From: Nonomuraea typhae
GTDB taxonomy: Bacteria; Actinomycetota; Actinomycetes; Streptosporangiales; Streptosporangiaceae
Assembly (NCBI RefSeq): GCF_009760925.1
Contig: NZ_VRLV01000011.1
Location: 1 to 64,000, forward strand
DNA: 64,000 nt
Reading direction: 5' to 3'
The notes under the pieces are model-generated. The model searched no databases, was not told where the DNA came from, and was given only the letters and a program-made list of their open reading frames with translations. This document shows, piece after piece, positions 8,475-17,500 of this stretch (positions are counted from its first letter, which is position 1; the number at the start of each line of letters is the position of its first letter). A program made the position numbers and the translations under genes.

Positions 8475-9653
8475 GTGCGGATCAAGGAGCAGTTGCTGGG
8501 TCCAGGCGCCGACGGCGACCCCTACCCCGTCTACGCGCGGCTGCGCGACGAAGCCCCGGTACGCCCGGTGCTCCTGCGCGACGGCGTGCGCTGCTGGGTG
8601 ATCCTCCGGTACGGCGAAGCCCGCGCGGCACTGTGCGACCCGCGCCTGAGCCGCGATCCCCGCCTGGCGGGCCCGGCCTGGCGGCAGGCCGACCGCGGCC
8701 GCCCGCTGGAGGACGGCGCCGGACTGGGCACGCATCTGCTGACCCTGGAGCCGCCCGACCACACGCGCCTGCGGCGGCTGGTGAGCGGCGCCTTCACCGC
8801 CCGGCGCACCGAGGCCATGCGCGACCGGCTCGGGGAACTGGCCGGCTCCCTGATCGACGCCTTCGCCGGCCGTGGCCACGCCGAGCTCGTCGGCGACTTC
8901 GGCTACCCGCTGGCGGCGACCGTGATGTGCGAGGTCATGGGCATCCCCGTGGCCGACCGGGACCACTTCCGCCAGTGGACGTCCAACGCCACCCCGGCGG
9001 ACGCGCCGTCCCCGGGTGAGTACCTGCGGGGCGTGGTGGCCGCCAAACGGGCCGAGCCCGGCGACGACGTGATCAGCGCGCTGGTCGCCGCGGAACGCGC
9101 CGGGCAGCTCAGCGAGACCGAGTTGCTGTCGATGGCCTTCCTGCTGGTGATCGCCGGGCACGAGAACACCGTCGGCCTCATCGCCAACGGCGTCCTGGCG
9201 CTGACGGCCCACCCGGAGCAGCTCGCGGCCCTGCGCGCCGACCCCGGCCTGATCGAGGGCGCGGTCGAGGAGGTCCTGCGGCACGACGGGCCGATGGAGC
9301 TGGCGGCCTGGCGGTTCGCCACCGAGCCGGTGACGATCGGCGGGGTCACCATCCCGGCCGGCGAGCCGGTGGTCATCGCCCTGGCCGCCGCCCACCACGA
9401 CCCGGACCGCTTCACCGACCCGGACCGCTTCGACATCACCCGGCCCGACGCGGACCAGCACCTGGGCTTCGGGCACGGGTTACACCACTGCCTCGGCGCG
9501 CCGCTGGGCCGCCTGGAGGCGGTCGCCGGGCTCGGCGCGCTGGTGCGGCGGCTGCCCGGGCTGGCGGTGGCCGTGCCGGTGGATCAGCTCCGGCGCCAGC
9601 CCAGCTCGATCGTGCGCGGCCTGTACGAACTGCCGGTCACGTTCCTCACGTGA
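8475..9653 (+). CDS. cytochrome P450
   Basis: This 392-residue bacterial soluble P450 starts at GTG 8475. The landmarks are intact: I-helix AGHENT (227-232; the usual acid-Thr pair reads Glu-Asn-Thr), K-helix EVLR (Glu266-Arg269), a PERF-region equivalent DPDRF, and the haem loop FGHGLHHCLGAPLGR with Cys339 as iron ligand. It needs a separate ferredoxin and reductase, and none is encoded nearby. It is divergent from the YtrA-type regulator and may share its operator. No biosynthetic cluster surrounds it, so the substrate is unknown. Confidence 0.93.
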   Translation: MRIKEQLLGPGADGDPYPVYARLRDEAPVRPVLLRDGVRCWVILRYGEARAALCDPRLSRDPRLAGPAWRQADRGRPLEDGAGLGTHLLTLEPPDHTRLRRLVSGAFTARRTEAMRDRLGELAGSLIDAFAGRGHAELVGDFGYPLAATVMCEVMGIPVADRDHFRQWTSNATPADAPSPGEYLRGVVAAKRAEPGDDVISALVAAERAGQLSETELLSMAFLLVIAGHENTVGLIANGVLALTAHPEQLAALRADPGLIEGAVEEVLRHDGPMELAAWRFATEPVTIGGVTIPAGEPVVIALAAAHHDPDRFTDPDRFDITRPDADQHLGFGHGLHHCLGAPLGRLEAVAGLGALVRRLPGLAVAVPVDQLRRQPSSIVRGLYELPVTFLT

Positions 9654-9662
9654 GCACAGGTC

Positions 9663-9722
9663 TTACTTGAGCGGCCCTTACTCGAACGGCCCTCACTTGA
9701 GCGGCCCTCACTTGAGCGGGCC
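9663..9722. repeat. four tandem 15-bp units covering the 3' end of the SOD gene
   Basis: Units at 9663-9677, 9678-9692, 9693-9707 and 9708-9722 share the pattern T(C/T)ACT(T/C)GA(G/A)CGG(C/G)CC. On the minus strand the first unit read (9722-9708) encodes the last codons and stop of the superoxide dismutase (GPLK-stop). The other three are extra copies of that end placed after the stop. This looks like slippage or unequal duplication of the gene's terminus between two convergent genes. Confidence 0.75.
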
Positions 9723-10316
9723 GCAGGCGATCCGGCCGCCCGCGTCGCCCGTCCTCAGCGTGGCCTCGTCGGGGCCGGAGGGGCTGTAGCGGGCGGGGAT
9801 GTTGGCGAGGTTGTCCGGGAGCGCGTGGACGATGACGGCGCTGCCGTCGGCGTCCCGGAGCTGACGGACCCTGAACCGGTCGGTGACCGCCGCGGCGGTG
9901 CCGGTGCCGTCCTGGGCGACCAGCAGGGGCGGCAGATCCCCCGCATGGTTGCCGTGGGTGGCGCCGGCCAGGTCGAAGTGGCCGCCCGCGGTGAAGAACG
10001 GGGACACCTTCCCGGTCGCGGGATCGATGGCGGCCGGGTCGCAGATGCCGGTCGTGTGGACGTGGAAGCCGTGGTAGCCCGGCGGCAGGCCGGTGGCGGT
10101 GACCGACAGGCGGGTCTTCGTGAAGCCCTCCGGCTGGAGCAGGACCCGGCCGACCGCGGCGCCGTCCACGTCGCGGAGGGTGATCGTCAGCGGGCGCGCT
10201 TCCCCCGAGGTGGTCGCCTGGGCCACGGCGCCGACGCCGATGGCCGCGACGCCCGTGAGGAAGGTGGCGCTGATGGTCAGGTGGATCGTCCGGCCGAGTG
10301 TCCGTGGCTGCGCCAT
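9708..10316 (-). CDS. sodC: exported Cu/Zn superoxide dismutase
   Basis: This 202-residue protein has an N-terminal export signal (LTISATFLTGVAAIGVGAVA). It carries the Cu/Zn SOD signature motifs: GFHVHTTGICDP (metal ligands His85 and His87; first Cys of the disulphide), GGHFDLAGATHGNHAGDLPP (bridging/zinc His and Asp) and VIVHALPDN (copper His164). The C-terminal GGRIACG gives the second Cys. It should dismutate superoxide outside the membrane. ATG 10316 was chosen because it opens the signal peptide. Downstream of the stop are three partial duplicates of its last five codons. Confidence 0.9.
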   Translation of the reverse strand: MAQPRTLGRTIHLTISATFLTGVAAIGVGAVAQATTSGEARPLTITLRDVDGAAVGRVLLQPEGFTKTRLSVTATGLPPGYHGFHVHTTGICDPAAIDPATGKVSPFFTAGGHFDLAGATHGNHAGDLPPLLVAQDGTGTAAAVTDRFRVRQLRDADGSAVIVHALPDNLANIPARYSPSGPDEATLRTGDAGGRIACGPLK

Positions 10317-10360
10317 CGTGACCCCTTCGAGTCGAGGAAGACGGGCGTCGCCACCGAGGC

Positions 10361-10435
10361 TAGATGGTATAGGGTCATCGAGCCAGATAGTATATATGAT
10401 TTTGTATAGCAATATACGTGGATATTTCGTGCTAT
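10361..10435. promoter_or_regulatory. AT-rich island upstream of the SOD gene
   Basis: About 75 bp of unusually AT-rich DNA for this window lie 45 bp upstream of the SOD start. There are several TATA-like hexamers on the minus strand (TATACC, TATACT) and two related blocks reading GATGGTATAG and GATAGTATAT on the plus strand. This is probably the SOD promoter with a regulator site. No clear -35 element could be assigned. Confidence 0.35.
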
Positions 10436-10498
10436 GGCGGCACGCCTCGCCCGCCCCCGCGAGGGCATGGCCAACGGCGCGGCGTGCCGCCCCGAGGA

Positions 10499-11008
10499 TT
10501 AGCCCTCTTCCCACGGCGCCGGCGGCGCCAGGTGCTTGCAGCTGTCGAAGATCTTCTTCGCCGCGGCCGACTTCAGGTTGACCTCCTTGAACCCCGCCGG
10601 CTTCTCCTCGTCGCCCACGGGGCTCCAGATCCCGCCGTCCTGCAGGCACTTGGCATACGCGGCGGACTTGGCCTGCTCCTCGGGCGTCAGCGGCTCGTCG
10701 CTGCCGAGGATCACCGAGTCCCACTCCTTGCACGCCTTCATGGCCGCGTCGAGCTTGGCCTGGGTGACCTTGCTGACCGCGCTGGTGTCGAGGTCCTGGC
10801 CCTTGACCGGGTCCGGGATGTCGATGCCGTTCTCCCTCATGCATCCGGCGAACTTCACCGCGGTCTCGTACCAGCTCGGCTTGGCGGCGGCGCTCTGCGC
10901 CGGGCTCGGGCTCCCCGTGCTGGCGAAGCTCTGCGCGCCGCATGCCGCGCTCAGCGCGAGGGCGGGGATGGCGGCCATGACGGCCAGACGTCGCTTGGTG
11001 ATGAGCAC
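10499..11008 (-). CDS. lipoprotein of unknown function with paired Cys motifs
   Basis: This 169-residue protein starts at GTG 11008, preceded by a good ribosome site (GGAGGA four bases upstream). It has a lipobox signal (AVMAAIPALALSAAC) and a Ser/Ala linker. The mature domain has spaced cysteines in FAGCMRENGI, KACKEW, YAKCLQDGG and DSCKHL. Similar small Cys-containing lipoproteins accompany actinobacterial two-component or ABC systems, and a distantly similar one (Cys-Met-Lys-x-Lys-Gly) lies at 60833. The gene is divergent from the OmpR-type response regulator at 11147 and may be its target. The biochemical role is unknown. Confidence 0.8.
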   Translation of the reverse strand: MLITKRRLAVMAAIPALALSAACGAQSFASTGSPSPAQSAAAKPSWYETAVKFAGCMRENGIDIPDPVKGQDLDTSAVSKVTQAKLDAAMKACKEWDSVILGSDEPLTPEEQAKSAAYAKCLQDGGIWSPVGDEEKPAGFKEVNLKSAAAKKIFDSCKHLAPPAPWEEG

Positions 11009-11146
11009 TCTTTCCTCCAATGGGGTGACTGAGTGCCCAAGACTCTGGCGAAGCCGTGTGCGCGGCCCGTCCACGTCATGTCATGAACGTGTAATAGCTC
11101 CAGAACCCGGACAAACCCCATGTCAACGCCGCCGATACTGGAACAC

Positions 11147-11821
11147 ATGGCTCGCGTGCTGCTGATCGAGGACGACCCGGCCGTCAGGGACGGGCTGACG
11201 CTCGCGCTGAAGGGCAGGGAGCACGAGGTCGAGGCGGCGGCATCCGGCGAAGAAGGGCTGGACCGGCTGGCCGGGTTCGCCGCGGACGTGGTCGTGCTCG
11301 ACCTCATGCTGCCCGGCATCGACGGGTTCGAGGTCTGCCGCCGGATCCGGGCGGGCGCCGCCACCTCGATCATCATGCTGAGCGCGCGGGGCGACGACTT
11401 CGACGTGGTCGGCGGGCTGGAGGCGGGGGCCGACGACTACGTGGTCAAGCCGGTGCGCCCGCAGGTGCTCGAGGCCAGGATCCGGGCGGTGCTGCGCCGT
11501 ACCGAGAGTGTGTCCTCGCCCGTCGAGACCTACGGGACGCTCTGCGTGGACCGCTCCTCCCTGACCGTGAGCCGATGCGGGACGCCGGTCGCGCTGCCGC
11601 CGATGGAGCTGCGGCTGCTGCTGTATCTGTCGGCCGCCTCCGGGCAGGTGTTCAGCAGGCAGCAGCTCCTGGAGTCGGTGTGGGAGCACGACTACCTGGG
11701 CGACTCACGGCTGGTGGACGCCTGCGTCCAGCGGCTGCGCGCCAAGATCGAGGATGTGCCGGCCGAGCCTCGGTACGTGCAGACCGTGCGCGGGTTCGGC
11801 TACCGCTTCGGGCCGATATGA
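11147..11821 (+). CDS. OmpR/PhoB-family response regulator
   Basis: This 224-residue protein has a receiver domain (ARVLLIEDDPAVRDGL; phospho-acceptor Asp52 in VVVLDLMLPGIDG; Thr/Ser and Lys101 in VVKPV). A winged-helix DNA-binding domain follows (about 130-222; MELRLLLYLSAASGQVFSRQ, RLVDACVQRLRAKI, YVQTVRGFGYRF). The ATG at 11147 starts exactly at the receiver; a longer upstream start adds nine unconserved residues. It is translationally coupled (ATGA) to the histidine kinase gene. With the GerMN lipoprotein behind it, the operon resembles a reduced mtrA-mtrB-lpqB set. Confidence 0.93.
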   Translation: MARVLLIEDDPAVRDGLTLALKGREHEVEAAASGEEGLDRLAGFAADVVVLDLMLPGIDGFEVCRRIRAGAATSIIMLSARGDDFDVVGGLEAGADDYVVKPVRPQVLEARIRAVLRRTESVSSPVETYGTLCVDRSSLTVSRCGTPVALPPMELRLLLYLSAASGQVFSRQQLLESVWEHDYLGDSRLVDACVQRLRAKIEDVPAEPRYVQTVRGFGYRFGPI

Positions 11822-13197
11822 CGTGGCTGCGGGGGTTGCGGGCCCGGCTGGTGATCACTTTTGTGCTCGTCGGCGGGCTGAGCGCGGTGGGCGCCGCCGG
11901 GCTCACCTATCTCAAGGCGCGCGACAACCTGCTGTCCGGGGTGCAGAACCGGCTCCTGGACGACTTCAGGAACCGGGTGCTGCTGCTCTCGCGCGACGTC
12001 CCGCTGCCCGCCGACGACAACGAGCTCGAGCTGCTGGCCGAGGACCTCGAAGTGGGCGACCGCGAGGTGTACGTGGTCAGGGACGGCGGCATCCCCAGCG
12101 ACGCCCGCATCACCGCCGAACTGCGCCGGACGGTCTCCGGCCGGGAGGAGCTCGCCTGGCAGCGGGTGACCCGTGACGGCGTGCCGTACCTCGTGGGCGG
12201 CAGCAGGGTCATGTTCCGCGCGGGCGGGCAACCATCCGGGATCACCGTCTACCTCGTCGAGTCGCTCGCCCAGGCCGCCGACGACGAGGCCGCGGTGCTG
12301 CGCGCGGCGCAGGCCGCGGCCCTGCCCGTGGTGCTGCTGGCGGTGCTGGCCGGGCTGCTGGCCGCGCGCGGCGTGCTGCGCCCGGTCGCCGACCTGGACC
12401 GGGCCGCCCGCCGCCTGGGCGAGGGACGGCTGGAGACCCGGCTGCCCGTGCGCGGCGGCGACGAGCTGGCCAGGCTGGCCGGCCGCTTCAACGAGACCGC
12501 CGCCGCCCTGGAGCACTCGGTCGGCGAGCTGCGCGAGATGGAGGCCAGGTCACGGCGGTTCGTGGCGGACGTCTCCCACGAGCTGCGCACCCCGCTGACC
12601 GCCGCCACCGCCGTCACCGACGTCCTCGAAACCGGCGCCGACCGGCTCGACCCCGACACCGGAGCCGCCGCCCGCCTGGTCACCGCCGAGGTCGCCCGGC
12701 TCACGAAACTCGTGGACGACCTGATGGAGATCTCCCGCTTCGACGCCGGCGCCGCCGTGCTCAACCTCAACCACGTGGACGCCGGCGCCGCCGTCGCCGC
12801 CTGCCTGCGCTCGCGCGGCTGGACCGACGAGGTCACAACCGACCTGCCTCCGGACATCCGCGTCCCCGTCGACCCGCGCCGCCTGGACGTTATTGTCGCC
12901 AACCTCGTCGGCAACGCGCTGCGCCACGGCGCCCCGCCGGTCACGGTACGGCTGCGCGCCGACGCCGCGACCGTCACCGTCGAGGTCGCCGACCACGGCC
13001 CCGGCCTGCCCGCCGACGTCCTGCCGCACGTCTTCGAACGCTTCTACAAGGCCGACGCCGCCCGCGCCCGCTCCGAAGGCAGCGGCCTCGGCCTGGCCAT
13101 CGCCCGCGAGAACGCCCTGCTGCACGGCGGCGACATCACCGTGGCCCCCGGCCCCGGCGCCGTCTTCACCTTCACCCTGCCGAGGTGCCGCCGATGA
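11818..13197 (+). CDS. membrane sensor histidine kinase
   Basis: This 459-residue kinase has a first membrane helix (residues 10-31), an extracytoplasmic sensor of about 130 residues and a second helix (170-184). A HAMP linker follows (186-238), then the dimerisation/phospho-acceptor helix with His254 (FVADVSHELRTPLTA) and an ATPase domain with N (NLVGNALRHG), G1 (DHGPGLP), F (FERFYK) and G2 (GSGLGLAIA) boxes. It should autophosphorylate and phosphorylate Asp52 of the coupled regulator. The signal is unknown. Its stop overlaps the start of the lipoprotein gene by 4 bp (ATGA). Confidence 0.93.
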   Translation: MTWLRGLRARLVITFVLVGGLSAVGAAGLTYLKARDNLLSGVQNRLLDDFRNRVLLLSRDVPLPADDNELELLAEDLEVGDREVYVVRDGGIPSDARITAELRRTVSGREELAWQRVTRDGVPYLVGGSRVMFRAGGQPSGITVYLVESLAQAADDEAAVLRAAQAAALPVVLLAVLAGLLAARGVLRPVADLDRAARRLGEGRLETRLPVRGGDELARLAGRFNETAAALEHSVGELREMEARSRRFVADVSHELRTPLTAATAVTDVLETGADRLDPDTGAAARLVTAEVARLTKLVDDLMEISRFDAGAAVLNLNHVDAGAAVAACLRSRGWTDEVTTDLPPDIRVPVDPRRLDVIVANLVGNALRHGAPPVTVRLRADAATVTVEVADHGPGLPADVLPHVFERFYKADAARARSEGSGLGLAIARENALLHGGDITVAPGPGAVFTFTLPRCRR

Positions 13198-13676
13198 GAG
13201 GCCGCCCCCTCGCCCTCCTTCTCATCCTGTGTACGGCCTGCGGAGTCGGACCCACGGGCGTGGTCGGCGCCGGTGAACCGGCTCGCGGCTTCACCCAGGG
13301 CACCCGGCTGTACTTCGTGCTGCAGGGCGAGCTCGCCTCGGCCGGCCGCCCCGAGGGCCCGCTGAATGCCGCGGAAGCGGTCGAACTGCTGAGAGACGGA
13401 CCCACCGCGAAGGAACGCGAGCGCGAGCTCGGCACCCTCCTGCCCAAGAACCTCTCCGTCCGGGTGACCGACGACGGCTTCACGCTGGACAAGGGCATGC
13501 CCATGCTGGTCGGCGGCAAGTGGCTGCCCCCGGTCTCGCGCCTGCCGCGGCTGGCGACCGGCCAGCTCGTCTGCACGATCGCCGAGGCCACCGCGGCCAA
13601 GCGCGGCCTGCCCGTGGCCGCCGTGCGGGTGACCGTACCCGAGAAGGGCGCGGTCGGCTGCGACGACTACCGCTGA
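13194..13676 (+). CDS. GerMN-domain lipoprotein
   Basis: This 160-residue protein starts at ATG 13194 within ATGA, coupled to the kinase. A short lipobox signal (LALLLILCTACG) is followed by a GerMN-like domain: TRLYFVLQGELASAGRP, AAEAVELLRDGPTAKERE, LGTLLPKNLSVRV and the C-terminal LVCTIAEATAA. In LpqB, encoded downstream of mtrAB in many actinobacteria, a GerMN domain is followed by a beta-propeller; this protein has only the GerMN part. By analogy it may modulate the kinase from outside the membrane. Confidence 0.8.
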   Translation: MRGRPLALLLILCTACGVGPTGVVGAGEPARGFTQGTRLYFVLQGELASAGRPEGPLNAAEAVELLRDGPTAKERERELGTLLPKNLSVRVTDDGFTLDKGMPMLVGGKWLPPVSRLPRLATGQLVCTIAEATAAKRGLPVAAVRVTVPEKGAVGCDDYR

Positions 13677-13689
13677 GCCGGACGCGGGA

Positions 13690-14451
13690 TCAGGGGCGCG
13701 AGCCCCACAGCGCCTTGCCGGACGCCGTGTAGACCACCACGTTGCCGTCGTCCTGAACCTGGAGGAACGCGCCCGGGTTGCCGGCGGTCTTGGTGCCCCA
13801 CAGCGGCTTCTCGTCCCGGGTGTAGACGACGAAGTTGCCGTCGTTCTGCATGACCGCGAACGCGCCCGGGTTGCCGGCCGTCTTCGTGCTCCAGAGGGCG
13901 CTGTCCTTGTGCTGCAGGACGAGGTTGCCGTCCTCCTGCATGACCAGGAGGTAGGCGCGCTTCGGCGAACGCACGTAGTCGCCCGGCTCCAGCCGGCGGT
14001 CGGCGTTCAGCCTGGCGAACGACGCCTTGCGCTCCCAGAGCGCCGCCCCGTCCCTGCTGTAGATCACCAGGTTGCCGTCGTCCTGGACGGCGAGCGCCGC
14101 GCCCGGGGCGTCGTCGGTGCCCGAGGACCACAGCCCCTTCTTGGCGGCGCTGTAGACCACGAGGTTGCCGTCGTTCTGCATGACCGCCGAGGCCCCCTTG
14201 TTCCCGGCGGTACCGCTGGACCACAGCCCCTTCTTGGCGCCGTTGTAGAGCACGAGGTTGCCGTCGGCCTGCATGGACAGCAGGTACTGCCCGCTCGCCG
14301 AGCGGCGGGTCTGCCCGGCGGTGAGGGTCTGGCCAGGGCGCAGCCAGTTGTTCGCCTGGACCTGGACCTCAACGGCCGTGGCCGACGCCGCCACCGGCAC
14401 CGGCGACAGGGCCAAGAAGGCGCCGATCGTGAAAACGGCGAGGTTCTTCAT
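13690..14451 (-). CDS. secreted protein with tandem bulb-type (B-lectin) mannose-binding repeats
   Basis: This 253-residue protein has a signal peptide (FTIGAFLALSPVPVAASA) and two B-lectin domains. Sugar-site motifs of the type QxDxNxVxY occur as QADGNLVLY, QNDGNLVVY, QDDGNLVIY, QNDGNFVVY and QDDGNVVVY, plus one degenerate copy QEDGNLVLQ. Repeats of LWSSGT / LWSTKT / LWGTKT mark the beta-prism strands. The protein should bind mannose-like glycans outside the cell. The start codon follows a dyad (GAACTC-G-GAGTTC on its own strand) that contains the GGAG ribosome site. Confidence 0.9.
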   Translation of the reverse strand: MKNLAVFTIGAFLALSPVPVAASATAVEVQVQANNWLRPGQTLTAGQTRRSASGQYLLSMQADGNLVLYNGAKKGLWSSGTAGNKGASAVMQNDGNLVVYSAAKKGLWSSGTDDAPGAALAVQDDGNLVIYSRDGAALWERKASFARLNADRRLEPGDYVRSPKRAYLLVMQEDGNLVLQHKDSALWSTKTAGNPGAFAVMQNDGNFVVYTRDEKPLWGTKTAGNPGAFLQVQDDGNVVVYTASGKALWGSRP

Positions 14452-14454
14452 GGA

Positions 14455-14467
14455 GAACTCCGAGTTC
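14455..14467 (-). promoter_or_regulatory. small dyad overlapping the ribosome-binding site of the B-lectin gene
   Basis: On the minus strand the mRNA reads GAACTC-G-GAGTTC a few bases before the ATG at 14451. The right arm includes the GGAG that would pair with 16S rRNA. Folding of this 13-nt dyad could hide the ribosome site, but the single-base loop is too short for a stable full hairpin, so a protein-binding dyad is equally possible. Confidence 0.25.
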
Positions 14468-14544
14468 GAGGATGGTCATGCCGAAAACCCCGAGGGTGGC
14501 AGCGCCGCCTCTCGTTTCCCTGTCGTCACCCTGGCGCGGTCCCT

Positions 14545-17500
14545 TCACAGCAGGTCCAGGGTCTGGGTCTCGCCCAGCCGGCACCCCGTCTCGCGGTGGA
14601 TCTCCAGGGCGAGCTTGGCCTGCCGTACCCCCTCGGCGCGATCACCGGCGGCCAGCGCGATGCGGGCGAGCGCGGTGCGGGCCCGGCCTTCCTGGACCCG
14701 GAAGGAACGCTCGCGGGAGAGCAGGAGGGCCTCCTCGGCGCGTGCCGTCGCCTCGGCGCCGTCGATCACGCCCGCCAGCGTGTTGAGGGCGGCGGCCTTG
14801 GTGTACGGGTTGCCCCGGCCGACCACCTCCACCGCCTGCCGCAGGCACGTCGCGGCCTCCTCCCGGCGGCCGGTGACCTGGTAGACCCGCCCCAGGGCCA
14901 CGAGCGCGAGCGTGCGGCCGAAGTGGTCGTCGACGCCGGGGCCGGGCAGCGCCGCGACGGCCGAGCCGAGCGCCTCGTCGTAGCGGCCGAGGTCGCACAG
15001 CAGCTCACTGAACCCGGCCAGGTAATGGGAGGCCAGGGAAGGGTCGGGAGTCCGCTCGAGGTCGGCGCGCACTCCGGTCAGATGCTCGTACGCCTCGTCG
15101 AAGCGGCCCATCAGGTGGCAGATCAGGCCCAGGTTGTAGCGGGCGTTGGCATGCCGCCCGGTGGGGATCTCCAGGACCTCGGAGAAGTGCTCGTAGGCCG
15201 CGTCCAGGCGGCCGAGCTGGGCGTACACCACGCCGAGGTTGGCGTGCTTGACCGCCAGCCGCGCCTGCCTGCCGCCGCGGACGTCCAGCTCCATGCCCTC
15301 CTCCAGCCAGTGCGCGGCCTCGGCCAGCCGGCCGTGCCGCAGGTGGTCGCCGGCCAGGTTGCCGCGCACGGTGGACTGGCCGTCCGCCCATCCGGCCGCC
15401 CCGGCCAGCGCGAGGGCCCGCGTGTACAGCGCGTTCGCCTCGGGCTGCTCGCAGTAGGCGTGCGCGTCGGCCAGCGCGAGCAGCGCCGCCGCCAGGCCGA
15501 GGGTGTCGCCGTCCGCCTCGGCCGCGGCGACGGCCGCCTGCCCGCAGGCGTGCCAGTCGCTCGTGGTGCGGACCGTCCAGAAGTAGCCGCGCAGGGCGTC
15601 GGTCAGCAGCCACGCCGACGCCCGGGGCCCGGACCGCGCCGCCTCGACGACGGCGGCGACGAGGTTGCGATGCTCATCGGCCAGCCATCCCACCGCCGCG
15701 CTCGGCCCGTCGAACGTCACGGACACCTCCCCGGTACGGCCGGCCGCAGGCAACCGGGCTCGGTGGGGATGGGTGTGCTCGACGGCGCCCAGCACACCGT
15801 GCAGGTACCACGCGTGCAACCGCTCCCTCGCCGCCCTCCCGTCCTCCACGTGCTCGGCCTTCTCCGCCGCGTACAACCGGAGCAGGTCGTGGAAGCGATA
15901 GCGGGACGGCGCGTGCCGATCGATCAGATGCGCCCCGGCCAGCGCGGCGAGCCGCCGCCTGGCCTCCTCCGCCGGGCAGTCGGCGAGGGCGGCGGCGGCC
16001 TCGGCGGTGAAGTCCGCGCCCGGCACGAGGCCGAGCAGCCGGAACATGGCACGCTCGCCGGCCGGCAGCGCCGCATACGACAGGTCGAAGGCTCCGCGCA
16101 CGGCGGCCTGGTCGTCGCCGTCGACCCGCAGGGCGGCCAGCCGGTTGCCTTCGCGCAGCTCGGCGACGTACCCGGCGACGCTCTGGAAGCGGTCCAGGGT
16201 GAGGTTGGCCACCGCGATCCGCAGGGCCAGCGGCAGGTGGGCGCACAGCCGCCCGAGCTCGGCCGTCGCCTCGGGCTCCGCGCGGGTCCGCTCCTCGCCG
16301 AGGATCGAGGTGAGCAGGGCGGCCGACTCCTCCGGCGAGAACACGCCGAGCGTCACGTGCAGGGTGTCGCCGTGCAGGGACAGGCCGCGCAGCTGGTCCC
16401 GGCTGGTGATCAGCACCAGGCAGCCGGAGCCGGGCAGGAGCGGGCGCACCTGGGCCACGTCGCGGGCGTTGTCCAGGACCATCAGCACCCGCCGGTCGGC
16501 TAGCACGCTGCGCAGGAGCGCCGAGCGGGCGTCGAGTGCGGCCGGGACGCGCTGGGCGGGCACGCCGAGGCCCTGGAGCAGGGCCTCCAGCGCGGCGGCG
16601 GGCTCGACGGGGCCCTCCACGCCGAATCCGCGCAGGTTCACATACAGCTGCCCGTCGGGGAAGCGGCCGCGGGTCCGGCGGCCCCAGTGAACGGCCAGCG
16701 CGGTCTTGCCGACGCCCGCCGTACCGGTGATGACGGCGACCCTGGCCGGCCGGTCCGCGTGGTCGCCGTCCGGCGTCAGCAGGCCGTCCAGGGTGCGCAG
16801 TTCGGCGGCCCGGCCGGTGAACGCCGCGATGCCGGACGGCAGCTGCCGCGGCTCCACGGCCCGATCGCCGGGCTCGGCCCGCGGCATCAGCCGCGGCTCG
16901 CCGACGAGGATGGACTGGTGCAGGTCGCGCAGTTCCTCCCCCGGGTCGATGCCCAGCTCCTCGCGTAACAGCCCGGCGATCGTGTGGAACGCCTGCAACG
17001 CCTCCGCCTGCCGTCCCGACCGGTAGAGCGCGAGCATGAGCTGGGCCCAGAGCCGTTCCCTGAGGGGGTGCGCGCCGGTGGCGGTACGCAGGTCGGCCAC
17101 GATCCGCTCGTGCCGGCCGGCCTCGAGGCCGAGCTGGAGCCAGCGTTCCAGCGCCTGGAGCCGCTCCTCGCCGAGGCGGGCGGCGTGGTCGCGGTGCAGC
17201 GCGGCCGACGGCACGTCCGCCAGCGCGGGCCCGCGCCACAGGCCGAGCGCCTCCTGGAGCAGGGCCTCCTCCTCGTCCTTGCCCGGCGCCCGCCCGGCCC
17301 GGCGCACGAGGGCGTGGAAGCGGGTGACGTCCACCTCGTCGTCGCCGGCCCGGATCAGGTACCCGTCCTGGTCGGTGTGGATGAGCCCGTCGCCGAGGAC
17401 CTGCCGCAGCCGGGCGATGTGCGTGTGCAGCGCCGCCCGGGAGTCGCGCGGGGTGTCGCCCTCCCACAGGTACTGGATCAGCTGGTCCGCCGGCACGTGC

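Noticed and set aside
8475..10316. P450 and neighbours as part of a secondary-metabolite cluster
   Set aside because: No polyketide synthase, NRPS, terpene or RiPP core gene is nearby, and the adjacent genes are an ABC/protease operon and SOD.
13909..16503. 864-codon open frame on the plus strand opposite the AfsR-like and B-lectin genes
   Set aside because: It is antisense to two genes with clear domains. Its translation is low-complexity Gly/Arg/Gln/Val with no motif, a typical by-product of high GC on the opposite strand.
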